A stretch of DNA of 64,000 nt from positions 3,100,001 through 3,164,000 of the forward strand of contig NZ_CP195847.1 of the NCBI RefSeq assembly GCF_051513965.1. Direction: 5' to 3'. Shown piece by piece: positions 40,399 through 48,845 of the stretch; the stretch's first letter is position 1, and each line of letters starts with the position of its first letter. The translations under genes were made by a program, and so were the position numbers. The stretch is from Paramicrobacterium sp051513965. GTDB taxonomy: Bacteria; Actinomycetota; Actinomycetes; Actinomycetales; Microbacteriaceae. Under the pieces are notes generated by a model that was not told the origin of the DNA, did no database searches, and was given only the letters and a program-made list of their open reading frames with translations.

Positions 40399-41229
40399 TT
40401 ACTGTGCGGACATACCTGGCATCCCACTGCCACGCGCCTGCGCACCTAATTCGCTGACAAGCGTGGCTAGCGCATCGGGGTCCTCGACGTGCGCCAAGTG
40501 ACCCGCCCCACTCAGTTGGTGAAGTATTGCCCGAGGGCTGTTGCGCTTCACGTCGGCAAACGATGTTCCATACGGCGGTCGACCGCGATTTCGTTCGCCG
40601 ATAATCAGGTCAACTCGACCCGCGAGCGCACCCAGTTCCGACTCCTCGGGCGCATTGTTAAGCGCGAGCGTCTCCGGGTAAATAGTGCTACCGAGACTTC
40701 GTAGGTAACGCCACGTCTGACTGTCCGAGCGCACAGACGCCACCTCGTCGGCATTCATACCGGTTACTCGTTGTAGCGCAGTTTCGACACTGCCATCGGC
40801 ATCCCGCATAGCGTGTAGTTGCGAGAGTTCTAATAGTGCGCTTGCGCCAAAGGGAGCCATGATGGGTTCATATGCAATCAGGTGTGGCACTGGCAGGGAG
40901 TTCGCCAGATGTAGCGCTATGAGGCCGCCGTAGCTCCATCCGAAAAGTGCACGCACATCACCGCATTCACGTATCACCGCTGACGCGTCTGCGAGTTCGG
41001 TTGCAAATCCGTAGGCGTCGGTCAGCGGTCCCGACGGACGCCGGCCACGTCGGTTTATAACCGCGACTGTCGGCCAGCCTTCAAGGCGTCGTGCAAAATC
41101 ACCCCAAGCTGCGGCATTTGCCATGGCACCAGGGATCACCACAATGGCAGGCCCACGTGGGTCGCCATAGACGTCCACGGTCACCCAGCTGTCCCGAACC
41201 GCAATTCTTTTCTGTAACAATCGCTCCAT
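40399..41229 (-). CDS. Alpha/beta hydrolase
   Basis: The 276-residue protein has the oxyanion region VVIPGAMANAAAWGDFARRL, the nucleophile elbow ALFGWSYGGLIALHLA (Ser in GWSYGG), and a C-terminal His in SGAGHLAHVEDP, typical of esterase- or lipase-like hydrolases. ATG 41229 lies six bases after a TATAAT box on the - strand. It shares a 37-bp divergent promoter with a TetR gene, so that regulator probably controls it. The substrate is unknown. Confidence 0.83.
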   Translation of the reverse strand: MERLLQKRIAVRDSWVTVDVYGDPRGPAIVVIPGAMANAAAWGDFARRLEGWPTVAVINRRGRRPSGPLTDAYGFATELADASAVIRECGDVRALFGWSYGGLIALHLANSLPVPHLIAYEPIMAPFGASALLELSQLHAMRDADGSVETALQRVTGMNADEVASVRSDSQTWRYLRSLGSTIYPETLALNNAPEESELGALAGRVDLIIGERNRGRPPYGTSFADVKRNSPRAILHQLSGAGHLAHVEDPDALATLVSELGAQARGSGMPGMSAQ

Positions 41230-41266
41230 AAATGGATTATAGAGCGATTGCGCTAGAATAGTCAAC
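41230..41266. promoter_or_regulatory. Overlapping divergent leaderless promoters with operator
   Basis: TATAAT (- strand, 41236-41241) is six bases from the hydrolase ATG. TAGAAT (+ strand, 41254-41259) is seven bases from the tetR ATG. Between them TATAGAGCG-ATT-GCGCTAGAA forms an imperfect dyad (AGCG...CGCT), a likely TetR site that would occlude both promoters. Confidence 0.65.
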
Positions 41267-41893
41267 ATGACGACCGCACCACGAGGACGACCACGGTCAT
41301 TCGACCGGGGTGAGGCGCTGCGTCAGGCCGCCCACCTCTTCTGGCTCCATGGTTTCTCTGGGACATCGACCCGCATGCTGGCCACCGCGCTCGGAATTTC
41401 GAGTTCCAGCCTGTACGCGGCTTTCGGAACAAAAGCGGCGCTGTTCGATGAGGCGGTGCGCACCTATGCGCAGCGATACAGCGAAATTTACGCTGGCGCC
41501 GTGGCAGAGCCCACTGTGGCACGCGTCATTGAACGCTTGCTCACGGATTCAGTGAATGAGTTCACCCGAGCCAATGAAGGGCACCCGGGGTGCCTCACCA
41601 GTAGCGCAGTCATGGCCGACGCGCCCCCAACTTCCAACGTGCGCGCCTATGTGGCTGAGCTGCAATCTTCCGATGAAGACCTCCTGACATCCCGGATAGA
41701 ACGTGGAATACAGGAAGGCGACCTCACAGCAGGAACGAACGCCTCGCTCGTGACTGAGCTCGTACAGACGATATGGCATGGACTTTCAGTCCGGGCCGAA
41801 CTTGGGGCCACGCGCGAAGAGCTTCTGCGAATTGCCACTACCGCCCCCACGCTCGCGAGACCGGATCCGCTGAGTCAATCTCGCAAAGCCTAA
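41267..41893 (+). CDS. TetR-family transcriptional regulator
   Basis: The 208-residue regulator begins RGRPRSFDRGEALRQAAHLFWLHGFSGTSTRMLATALGISSSSLYAAFGTKAALFDEAV, a clear TetR DNA-binding domain, followed by a helical C-terminal domain (TetR_C-type, GCLTSSAVMAD). It is divergent from an alpha/beta hydrolase across a 37-bp leaderless double promoter and probably represses both genes. The inducer is unknown. Confidence 0.9.
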   Translation: MTTAPRGRPRSFDRGEALRQAAHLFWLHGFSGTSTRMLATALGISSSSLYAAFGTKAALFDEAVRTYAQRYSEIYAGAVAEPTVARVIERLLTDSVNEFTRANEGHPGCLTSSAVMADAPPTSNVRAYVAELQSSDEDLLTSRIERGIQEGDLTAGTNASLVTELVQTIWHGLSVRAELGATREELLRIATTAPTLARPDPLSQSRKA

Positions 41894-41949
41894 ACCTTCC
41901 GTCAAGCGATAGGCCGCATTCACGCCTCCAGTCTCTACCCGGGCGAGCT

Positions 41950-42867
41950 TTACCCAGGCGATCCCGACACCTCTTGCAACAGTGCGAGCTTGTCCGCATC
42001 CGTTGAGCCCGCGTCTGCGTGGAAGGCCACTAACGCGAGCCCATCCGAGCCGGCCGCTATTAGACGTTCGCGATGGAGAGTCATTTCTCCCACTATCGGA
42101 TGACGCAGGCGCAGCGGTGCACTGTACTGACCGCGCACGTCATGCCGGTTCCACAGGTCCGCGAACCGACGGCTCTCACGTATAAGCTGCGTGACCAGTT
42201 CTTTCAGGCGTGGTTCAGCGAGCGAATGACTGGCCATGTTGCGCACTCCTGCAACTAGGCACACTGTGACACTGTCCCAGTCGGGGTGGAGCTCTCGCTC
42301 TGCAGGATCAAGGAACACGTCGCGTAATTGATTTCCGCCTTCTGCCAGGCGCGGGGACAGCGCCTTGGCCTTGTCGTTTGCAGCCACAATGTCAAAGTTT
42401 CGGTTTTCGATGAAGGCGGGGTACGGCAAGGAGTGTAAGAGGGCAAGCGTGCTCGTTGAGGGCGGCCGCGGAGGCCGCTCAGTCAGCTCAGCTGCCACAC
42501 TGCCTTGAGCGAGTAATCGCAGGTGCTCGCGTAGCTCAACGTCGAGATGAAGCACCCGACTTAACGCCTCCTGGACCTGAAGCGAGGGATTACGGTCTCG
42601 GCCCCGCTCGAGGCGTAGATAATAGTCCACGCTAATGCCCGCCAGCATGGCCACCTCTTCGCGCCTGAGCCCGGGCACCCGCCGCCGCCCACCCACTTTG
42701 ATCCCCGCCCGCTGCGGCGTCACCAAGGCGCGGCGCGCCTGTAAAAACGTCCCCAGCGGGTTGTCCTGCTCTCGCTCCAGAGCAGCCTCCAACGCCGATG
42801 CGCTCCTTGGGGGCCCCGCGAGACCCCCGGCTAACGAGGGCTCTTGCCGAGTCTTTACACCAGTCAT
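41950..42867 (-). CDS. XRE-family regulator with MmyB-like ligand-binding domain
   Basis: The 305-residue protein has an N-terminal helix-turn-helix preceded by FLQARRALVTPQRAGI, with RRRVPGLRREEVAMLAGISVDYYLRLERGRDRNPSLQVQEALSRVL, the signature of MmyB-type regulators. A PAS-like C-terminal domain (SLPYPAFIENRNFDIVAANDKAKALSP, HPIVGEMTLHRERLI) follows. It is divergent from the SDR/NADP-reductase pair across 47 bp and probably regulates it. Confidence 0.88.
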   Translation of the reverse strand: MTGVKTRQEPSLAGGLAGPPRSASALEAALEREQDNPLGTFLQARRALVTPQRAGIKVGGRRRVPGLRREEVAMLAGISVDYYLRLERGRDRNPSLQVQEALSRVLHLDVELREHLRLLAQGSVAAELTERPPRPPSTSTLALLHSLPYPAFIENRNFDIVAANDKAKALSPRLAEGGNQLRDVFLDPAERELHPDWDSVTVCLVAGVRNMASHSLAEPRLKELVTQLIRESRRFADLWNRHDVRGQYSAPLRLRHPIVGEMTLHRERLIAAGSDGLALVAFHADAGSTDADKLALLQEVSGSPG

Positions 42868-42914
42868 AGTGTCAATAACGGTTAGTACATTGAGATTATT
42901 TCGAGAGGGCCACT

Positions 42915-43598
42915 ATGACCGTCACCTTGATCACCGGCGCCAACAAAGGCATTGGCTTTGAAACCGCGCGGCGACTCATAGAACTGGGCCACACTGTGTA
43001 TCTGGGCGCCCGCGACGTAGACCGGGGCACGGCCGCCGCGACTGAGATTGGCGCCCACTTTGTCCAGCTCGACGTCACCGACGATACGTCCGTAACGGCA
43101 GCACTCGCCGCAATCGAAGACGCGGATGGCGGACTCGACTTATTGATCAACAACGCCGGGGTGCTCGAACTCGAACTGTCTGGCGCGCCCGCGCTGCGGT
43201 CCTTCGACACCAACGCGGTAGGCGTACTCCGAGTGACCGAGGCCGCATTACCGCTCCTAAATAAGTCGCCTAACCCTACAGTCATGACCATCTCCAGCAG
43301 CGCTGGTTCGTTCTGGGCGGTGAGCAACCCGGACCGGCCCGAGTATGGCCTGCGAGCACCGCTCTACTCCGCGTCTAAAGCGGCCGCAAATATGCTAATG
43401 GTGCAGTATGCCAAGGCGTATCCCAGCATCAAGTTTGTCGCCCTCGAGCCGGGTACGACCGCAACGGATCTCACGGCAGGAATGGGAATTGGTCGACCCC
43501 CCGCCGAAAGCGCGCGAGTAGTGGTGCAGGTAGCGACTGCTGGCCGCAACTCTCTGACAGGAACCTTGCAGGACGAGTACGGGGAGCTGGCCTGGTGA
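42915..43598 (+). CDS. Short-chain dehydrogenase/reductase (SDR)
   Basis: The 227-residue classical SDR has TLITGANKGIGFETARRL for NADP(H), the stabilising NNAG in LLINNAGVLE, catalytic Ser in MTISSSAGSF and YSASK for the Tyr/Lys pair. It probably reduces a small carbonyl with NADPH. It overlaps the next gene by four bases (GTGA), so the two are made together, and is controlled from the divergent XRE gene side. Confidence 0.9.
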   Translation: MTVTLITGANKGIGFETARRLIELGHTVYLGARDVDRGTAAATEIGAHFVQLDVTDDTSVTAALAAIEDADGGLDLLINNAGVLELELSGAPALRSFDTNAVGVLRVTEAALPLLNKSPNPTVMTISSSAGSFWAVSNPDRPEYGLRAPLYSASKAAANMLMVQYAKAYPSIKFVALEPGTTATDLTAGMGIGRPPAESARVVVQVATAGRNSLTGTLQDEYGELAW

Positions 43599-44296
43599 AT
43601 GCTTCGACCACGATTGGCATCCTTGGGGCGGGGCAGGCCGGGAGCGTGCTGGCGCGTGCTTTCCTAGACGTCGGCTATCGCGTCGCCATCGCCAACTCCC
43701 GCCATCCCCGCACGCTACGTGACGTTATTGCACCACTTGGCCCGCGCATCGTCCCTCTGTGGGCGACAGACGCTGCCGCCCAAGCGGATGTAGCGATACT
43801 TGCCTTCCCCTACGCGCCCCACCACACGCTTCCCGCCGCTGAGTTAGCCGGCAAGGTGGTGCTCGACAACAACAACTACATGCCGTGGCGCGACGGAAAC
43901 TTCCCTACCGTGGATTCCGGAGCTGTGACGGTGCATGAGCTCCGCCAAGCCCAACTGCCAGGCGCCAAGCTTGCTAAGGCCTTCAGCCACATTCAGTTCC
44001 ATGGCTTGCAGCACGTCCGAAAGCCCGGAGATGAGTTGCCAGCGCTGGTACGGCTGGCACGCCCTACTGGGGCGGCCGATCGTGTGGCCTTAAGCGTATG
44101 GAGCGACTTCCCTGAGACCCTCCCAGTAGTGACGCGACTATACGACGAACTGGGCTTCGACACCGTAGTGGCGGGACCGCTGAGTGAGTCATGGAGAGTG
44201 GGTCCCGGCACTCCCGCGTGGAACGCCTCTCTAGTTGGGCAGTCGCATGCAGACCTGGTGTCCAATATTCGCGCTGCGCACAGGCACCATCAGTGA
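43595..44296 (+). CDS. F420/NADP-dependent oxidoreductase-like NAD(P)-binding protein
   Basis: The 233-residue protein starts TIGILGAGQAGSVLARAFLDVGYRVAIANSRHPRTLRDV, the N-terminal Rossmann loop of the F420-dependent NADP reductase-like family, and continues with ADVAILAFPY and KVVLDNNNYMPWRDG. Many members reduce NADP or act as imine or dinucleotide reductases without F420. The GTG start overlaps the SDR stop. The pair may recycle or use NADPH in a common reaction; that is inference. Confidence 0.82.
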   Translation: MNASTTIGILGAGQAGSVLARAFLDVGYRVAIANSRHPRTLRDVIAPLGPRIVPLWATDAAAQADVAILAFPYAPHHTLPAAELAGKVVLDNNNYMPWRDGNFPTVDSGAVTVHELRQAQLPGAKLAKAFSHIQFHGLQHVRKPGDELPALVRLARPTGAADRVALSVWSDFPETLPVVTRLYDELGFDTVVAGPLSESWRVGPGTPAWNASLVGQSHADLVSNIRAAHRHHQ

Positions 44297-44369
44297 CTGT
44301 GCTGGCGTGTCACGCGCACAAAACGTGACTGTAGTCGAACCGTCCCCGGCGTGATGCTATGCCGTGTTG

Positions 44370-45170
44370 CTAAATCCATTGGAGGGCTGCGGAGAGGCGG
44401 ACCCCGGCCGCGTATGAGCTTGCGGTCTTGTCGTGTCGGGTCGCGAGTCCTCGCCACTGCTTGACGAAGTTGAAGCAGCGTTCGACGACGTTGCGGCCTT
44501 GGTAGCGTTCCTGCTGCTCGTCGCCGAAGTCGACCGGACGACCTGGCCGCTTGCGACGCTTCGCGATCTGATCGGCGCGTTCGGGGATCGTGACCTTGAT
44601 GCCGCGCTCGCGCAGGCGGGCCCGGTTCTTCTTCGACGGGTAGCCCTTGTCCGCTAGCACCCGCTCAGGCCTTGTGCACGCAGGCCCTCTCCCCGGAACG
44701 TGGATCTCGTCGAGCACGTCGGTGAACATGCTCGTGTCCGCGACTTGCCCACCGGTGAGGACGAACGACAGCGCCCGTGCCGTCCGTCGCAGACGAGTGG
44801 ATCTTTGTCGTCAAACCGCCCCGTGACCCGATCGCATGGTCAGGAGGCTCCGGCCCGGATTCGTTACGGAGCCCCCCTGTGTCCCGCGGCAGGGTCGCGA
44901 GGTGCTGGTGGACGCGCACGATCGAGGAGTCCACCGACACGACCCAGTCGATTTCGCCCTGAAGCGACGCGCGCTTCTGCAGGTGGGTGAGCAGGTCTTC
45001 CCAGACTCCATCGACAGCCCAGCGGCGGAAGTTCTTGTAGGTCGGGTTCCAGCTTCCGAACCGCTCGGGCAGATCCCGCCACGCAGCCCCCTCCAAAACC
45101 GCCACGCCGTCGCCTCGACCGCCGTGCGCCGATCCACCGGCGGCCGGCCCCGCCTCCGCGCCGGCGGGAA
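44370..45170 (-). pseudogene. IS5-family (IS427-like) transposase remnant with frameshifts
   Basis: Three frames joined together make an IS5-type transposase: RGRPPVDRRTAVEATAWRF, then GAAWRDLPERFGSWNPTYKNFRRWAVDG through HAIGSRGGLTTKIHSSATDG, and then GGQVADTSMFTDVLDEIHVPGRG through VVERCFNFVKQWRGLATRHDKTASSYAAGVRLSAALQWI, which ends at 44370. The second junction may be the programmed shift common in IS427-group elements; the first, in the TTTTGGAGGGGG run near 45100, is probably a mutation. The 5' end is cut at 45170 by the IS3 element, and no IS5 sequence continues beyond it. Confidence 0.85.
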
Positions 45171-45200
45171 TGAATCGCCCCGGGTTTTGTGGAGGCTCGG

Positions 45201-46178
45201 TTAGTTGGTTCCGGCCCCGGCGGGGACGTGGTGTTCAGCGTATTCGACTGCTGGCTGGGATGCCCAGTAGGCGTCCTCGGCTTCGACGGGCGGGATCATG
45301 CCGATCTCACCGTGGAGACGGCGATGGTTGAACCAGTCGACGTATTCCGCGACGGCGATCTCGACATCGCGGATCGAAGCCCAGCCGCCTTTCGGACGCA
45401 TCGCGGGGTTGCGGATGCACTCGGACTTGAACAGCGAGTTGAATGCCTCGGCGAGGGCGTTGTCATACGAATCGCCCTTGGAACCGACCGAGGCGACAGC
45501 GCCGGCCTCCGCGAGCCGCTCGGTGTAGCGGATGGCTCGATACTGGGCTCCGCGGTCCGAGTGATGGATCAGCCCGGACACGTCCTGTCCTTCTCGCTGG
45601 CGTTGCCAGAGCCCCATGTCCAGGGCGTCCAGGGCGAGATCGGTGCGCATCGCGGTGGAGGTCTGCCAGCCCACGACGCGTCGTCTGAACACGTCGATCA
45701 CGAATGCTGCGTAGACCCAGCCGGCGTGGGTGCGAATGTAGGCCAGGTCTGCGACCCAGAGCTGGTTCGGGGCGGTCGCCTCGAACCGGCGCTCCACGAG
45801 GTCCTCCGGATGCTCCGTCTCCGGACGATCACTGACCGTGGTGCGCCGGGTCTTCTCCCTGGGGACCCCCCCCCGCAGACCCTGATCCCGCATGAGCCGT
45901 TCGACCGTGCAACGAGCCACCGGTATGCCCTTCCTGTTCAGCTCGGCATGGATCTTCCGCGCCCCGTAGACGCCGAGGTTCGCCGTGTGCGCGGTCGTGA
46001 TGTCCATGATCAGCTCCGCGTCCCTCACCGCCCGCGCCGACGGTGGCCGGGCTTTGGCGGCGTAGTAGGTGCTCGGGGCGATCTGCACGCCGCTCTCACG
46101 GAGAACGCGGCAGATCGGCTCGACCCCGAACCGGTCCCGGTGCTCGTCGACGTACTCGACGAGCACCGCGGTCGGCAC
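45201..46178 (-). CDS. IS3-family transposase OrfB
   Basis: The 325-codon frame encodes the integrase-core part. It has an N-terminal HTH_21-like region (VDEHRDRFGVEPICRVLRESGVQIAPSTYYAAKARPPSAR) and DDE residues in LWVADLAYIRTHAGWVYAAFVIDVFSRR-like sequence (here VFRRRVVG), LIHHSDRGAQY and GDSYDNALAEAFNSLFKSE. It is probably made as an OrfAB fusion by -1 slippage on the TTTTTTC run at 46217-46223, which puts orfA in frame with FFRGRGARPQAEIAEVPTAV at the start of this ORF. It appears intact. Confidence 0.9.
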   Translation of the reverse strand: MPTAVLVEYVDEHRDRFGVEPICRVLRESGVQIAPSTYYAAKARPPSARAVRDAELIMDITTAHTANLGVYGARKIHAELNRKGIPVARCTVERLMRDQGLRGGVPREKTRRTTVSDRPETEHPEDLVERRFEATAPNQLWVADLAYIRTHAGWVYAAFVIDVFRRRVVGWQTSTAMRTDLALDALDMGLWQRQREGQDVSGLIHHSDRGAQYRAIRYTERLAEAGAVASVGSKGDSYDNALAEAFNSLFKSECIRNPAMRPKGGWASIRDVEIAVAEYVDWFNHRRLHGEIGMIPPVEAEDAYWASQPAVEYAEHHVPAGAGTN

Positions 46179-46183
46179 CTCGG

Positions 46184-46513
46184 CTATCTCAGCTTGCGGT
46201 CGAGCTCCGCGGCCGCGAAAAAAGCCGACGCGGTCTTCAGGATCTCGTTCGCCCGACGCAGCTCCTTCACCTCACGTTCGAGATCCGCGATCCGCTGCGC
46301 ATCCGCGGTCGTCACCCCGGGCACGACACCGCCATCGATCTCCGCCTGCCGCACCCACGTGCGCAACGCCTCCGGATGGATCCCGAGCTGATCCGCAATC
46401 CGCTTGATCGCCCCAACCTTACTACCCGGATCCCGACGAGCATCCAACGCCAACCGCGTCGCCCGCTCCTTCAATTCCTCGCTGTACTTCCTCGGTGCTG
46501 CCATGACTCTCAT
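46184..46513 (-). CDS. IS3-family transposase OrfA
   Basis: The 109-codon frame MAAPRKYSEELKERATRLALDARRDPGSKVGAIKRIADQLGIHPEALRTWVRQAEIDGG encodes the transposase_8 helix-turn-helix, followed by a leucine-zipper coiled coil (RIADLEREVKELRRANEILKTASAFFAAAE). Starts are possible at 46513 or at the ATG three codons in. The T6C run inside SAFFAA is the expected -1 frameshift signal into orfB. Confidence 0.9.
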   Translation of the reverse strand: MRVMAAPRKYSEELKERATRLALDARRDPGSKVGAIKRIADQLGIHPEALRTWVRQAEIDGGVVPGVTTADAQRIADLEREVKELRRANEILKTASAFFAAAELDRKLR

Positions 46514-46556
46514 CCTTCACAGATTCAAGAGCCTCCATCAAACCCGGGGCGATTCA

Positions 46557-46778
46557 TCTCCCTGATGAGCGCACGGCAACCACAGGGTTACCCAGCCGTG
46601 CGAGCTCCTCCGAGACAGCATCACGCAATTTGCGTTCGGAAGCGAGATCGGCCGGTTGAGCGTTGTTTGGCACGACGAAGCCATCGGGCACAGAGAGACC
46701 CGCGCGAAGTAAGACGCCGAGAGCGGCCGCCTTGCCTCCGAAGCCTGCCCGGTTGTCAGCCGAGAGCGCCGTCAGCAT
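46557..46778 (-). pseudogene. N-terminal fragment of a PEP/pyruvate-binding (PPDK_N) phosphotransferase
   Basis: From ATG 46778 (AGGTGA upstream) the frame reads MLTALSADNRAGFGGKAAALGVLLRAGLSVPDGFVVPNN through AVSEELARLGNPVVAVRSSG, the start of a PPDK/PEP-synthase ATP-grasp domain (GGKxxxL, VPxGF(V), AVRSSG). Rifampin phosphotransferase and PEP synthase share it. The gene is cut off at the IS3 end after about 74 residues, so it cannot be functional. Two + strand regulator-like genes are divergent from it. Confidence 0.8.
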
Positions 46779-46787
46779 TTCATCACC

Positions 46788-46820
46788 TATCAACAATATG
46801 TTGACAACACTATGTTGATA
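46788..46820. promoter_or_regulatory. Nested palindromes of TGTTGA/TCAACA half-sites
   Basis: TATCAACA (46788-46795) pairs with TGTTGATA (46813-46820), and inside them TGTTG-A-CAACA (46799-46809) is a perfect dyad. This gives four related half-sites in 33 bp between the truncated phosphotransferase gene and the divergent HTH gene. A GATAAT box at 46817-46822 lies six bases before ATG 46829. Confidence 0.75.
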
Positions 46821-46828
46821 ATAGCAGG

Positions 46829-47227
46829 ATGTTGGTCATGGAACGTCAGCACCGATCCGACGGGTACAGCAGCGCCGACCAAGCGCGCGCCCGTCGGGAG
46901 CATGATGCCCAAGAACGGCTTCTCGACAAGGGTGCACGGCAATTGGAGTCGCGGCCGTGGCGGCCTGACCCGATTCCGCACTCGGCCGTGGACCTGACGC
47001 AGTACGCGCTTTGGCGCTCATCGGAGCTGACTTCGGACGAACTGCTGGGCGCGCTATCGCTGCTTCCGGCAGCTCGAGCGGAGGTTGAGAGTATTGAGGC
47101 CGCATTGATTTTCGTCGCCCGCAATAAAGGATTAACGTGGGCGCAGATTGCAGAGGCGACCGGGTTTCGCTCTCCGCAGGCCTGTCAGCAGTATGTCAGT
47201 CGTCTCAGCGCCAGACAGGACAGATGA
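46829..47227 (+). CDS. HTH-type DNA-binding protein (helix-turn-helix at C-terminus)
   Basis: The 132-residue protein has a polar, basic N-terminus (RSDGYSSADQARARREHDAQERLLDKGARQLES) and a C-terminal helix-turn-helix ALIFVARNKGLTWAQIAEATGFRSPQACQQYVSRLSAR, of the kind seen in sigma-like and Xre-like regulators. It starts after a GATAAT box, probably leaderless; ATG 46838 is an alternative. It overlaps the next gene by four bases. It is likely the binder of the nested palindromes. I do not know a named family for the whole protein. Confidence 0.7.
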   Translation: MLVMERQHRSDGYSSADQARARREHDAQERLLDKGARQLESRPWRPDPIPHSAVDLTQYALWRSSELTSDELLGALSLLPAARAEVESIEAALIFVARNKGLTWAQIAEATGFRSPQACQQYVSRLSARQDR

Positions 47228-47865
47228 GCGTGACTCGTCAATCCGCCACAGAGCTGCTCGTGCTGCACGCTGTACGTCTCTTGGGATTCGCTGCCAGCGA
47301 CGCAGTCGCAGCACGGGCGGGAACGACGCCTGGCGAGGCGCTTCGGATGCTTTCTCAAGCGGAACGTGAGGGCTGGGTGCAGCACGCCGCGTTCGCTGGC
47401 CTCGACGGCTGGTCACTCACCGACACAGGTAAGGTCGAGAACGAGCGGCAGCTGTTAGCCGAATGTTCGAGCGCCGATTCTCACACGGTCGTGGCGGCTG
47501 TCTACCACGATTTTCTCCCGCTCAACGCCCGCCTACTCCGAGCAGTCACAGACTGGCAGATCAAACCCACCGCAGTCGACAGGTTTGCCGTCAACGATCA
47601 TGCCGATCGCGCCTGGGATGTCCGAGTTCTCGATGAAATCGCCGCACTCGGCAGACAGCTGCGTCCCATGAATGCTCGTCTTGCGAGCATTCTGGCTAGA
47701 TTCGACGGCTACACGAGGCGGTTCGAGGCTGCGCTGTTGAAAGCCCAGAACGGCGCACTTGACTGGGTCGACAAGACTGATAAGGACTCCTGCCATTCCG
47801 TGTGGTTTCAATTGCATGAAGACCTCGTCGCAACGCTCGGGATCGACCGAGGCGAGGAAATCTGA
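47224..47865 (+). CDS. Winged-helix-like protein paired with the HTH gene
   Basis: The 213-residue product starts SVTRQSATELLVLHAVRLLGFAASDAVAARAGTTPGEALRMLSQAEREGWVQHAAFAGLDGWSLTDTGK, a MarR-like winged helix. It continues with a helical C-terminal half (AVYHDFLPLNARLLRAVTDWQ, RFDGYTRRFEAALLKAQNGALDWVD) without recognised catalytic residues. ATG 47224 overlaps the HTH stop (ATGA). Together they look like a two-protein regulatory unit once linked to the truncated phosphotransferase gene. Function is inferred only. Confidence 0.6.
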   Translation: MSVTRQSATELLVLHAVRLLGFAASDAVAARAGTTPGEALRMLSQAEREGWVQHAAFAGLDGWSLTDTGKVENERQLLAECSSADSHTVVAAVYHDFLPLNARLLRAVTDWQIKPTAVDRFAVNDHADRAWDVRVLDEIAALGRQLRPMNARLASILARFDGYTRRFEAALLKAQNGALDWVDKTDKDSCHSVWFQLHEDLVATLGIDRGEEI

Positions 47866-48003
47866 ACGATACGTGCTGCGCCGAGCTCCGGGGCTCAGTC
47901 GCTGTCGAACGTCTGAATTCGCTTGAGACAGGGCAAAAGTGTGTGGACGAGCGGTATGGGTACGGCGAGCCGTATGCTGCGGCCGCACCAGCATGCTGAT
48001 TGT

Positions 48004-48666
48004 ATGGAGAGCATGAAAACTCCACGGCCTGTCGCGATGGAGCAATGGGCGCGCCGTGAGCACTTCGAGTATTACCGGAATGCGGTTGCGTGCACGTATT
48101 CCGTCACTGTCGAACTCGATGTCACCGACTTCGCTCAAGCTATGAAGCGGTCGCGCCGCAAGACGTACATCGCACAGGTGTGGGCGCTTGCAACGGTCGT
48201 GAACCGGCATGAAGAGTTCAGGCTGACGCTCACCGATGCCGGGTCACCTGCGGTGTGGGATGTCGTAGACCCGATGTTCACAGTGTTCAATCCCGAGCGC
48301 GAGACTTTCGCCAGCGTCTGGGCGCCCTACGAGACCGACTTCACCTCATTTCACGAGGGAGCTGCGCCGCTGCTCGCCGAACACCGCACGGCCACGAGCA
48401 TGTTTCCGCAAGGGGAAGGGCCGGCGAACGTCTTCGATGTGTCCAGTTTGCCGTGGGCCTCGTTCACCGGGTTCAACCTCAATGTGCGGGACGCATGGGA
48501 GCATTTGGCGCCGATCTTCACTCTCGGCAAGTACGTGATCCGAGAGAACCGAACGATGCTGCCTCTCGCTATCCAGATCCATCACGCGGCCGCCGACGGA
48601 TTCCACACGTCGCGACTCATCACCGAACTTCAAACGCTGTTGGATGACGCGGACTGGCTCGGCTGA
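48004..48666 (+). CDS. Chloramphenicol acetyltransferase-family protein
   Basis: The product (220 residues from ATG 48004) has the CAT fold features: EQWARREHFEYYRNAVACTYSVTVELDVTDF near the start, FNPERETFASVWAPY, SSLPWASFTGFNLN, and the catalytic HHAAADGFHTSRLI near the C-terminus, which corresponds to HHxxxDGxH with the general-base His. Acetyl-CoA-dependent O-acetylation of chloramphenicol or another alcohol is expected. The starts at 48004 and 48013 are both possible; neither has an ideal ribosome site. It lies in the accessory region next to IS elements. Confidence 0.85.
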   Translation: MESMKTPRPVAMEQWARREHFEYYRNAVACTYSVTVELDVTDFAQAMKRSRRKTYIAQVWALATVVNRHEEFRLTLTDAGSPAVWDVVDPMFTVFNPERETFASVWAPYETDFTSFHEGAAPLLAEHRTATSMFPQGEGPANVFDVSSLPWASFTGFNLNVRDAWEHLAPIFTLGKYVIRENRTMLPLAIQIHHAAADGFHTSRLITELQTLLDDADWLG

Positions 48667-48845
48667 CGGCGTCGAGAGTTTCGGCGGACGCGCGATTGGA
48701 AGGAACTCCCGGGCGTTGCTACGGTAAACCCCGGGTTCGGGGGTGCCCGGCGACCTCCGGTTAGGCAATACCAGACGAGTGGCACGCTTCACACGGACGC
48801 CCTGCGCCCTTTCGAAAAGCCGTCCGAAGTACACACAAGGAATGT

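Larger units (their letters stand above)
45171..46556 (-). mobile_element. Complete IS3-family insertion sequence
   Basis: The 1386-bp element begins TGAATCGCCCCGGGTTT and ends in its inverted complement; the terminal repeats (45171-45198 and 46529-46556) match over nearly all 28 positions. It carries orfA and orfB with a frameshift site between them, in the - direction. Its left end abuts the cut IS5 gene, and its right end abuts a truncated PEP/pyruvate-binding gene. The flanks do not show a clean target duplication, so a deletion or recombination next to the element is likely. Confidence 0.88.
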
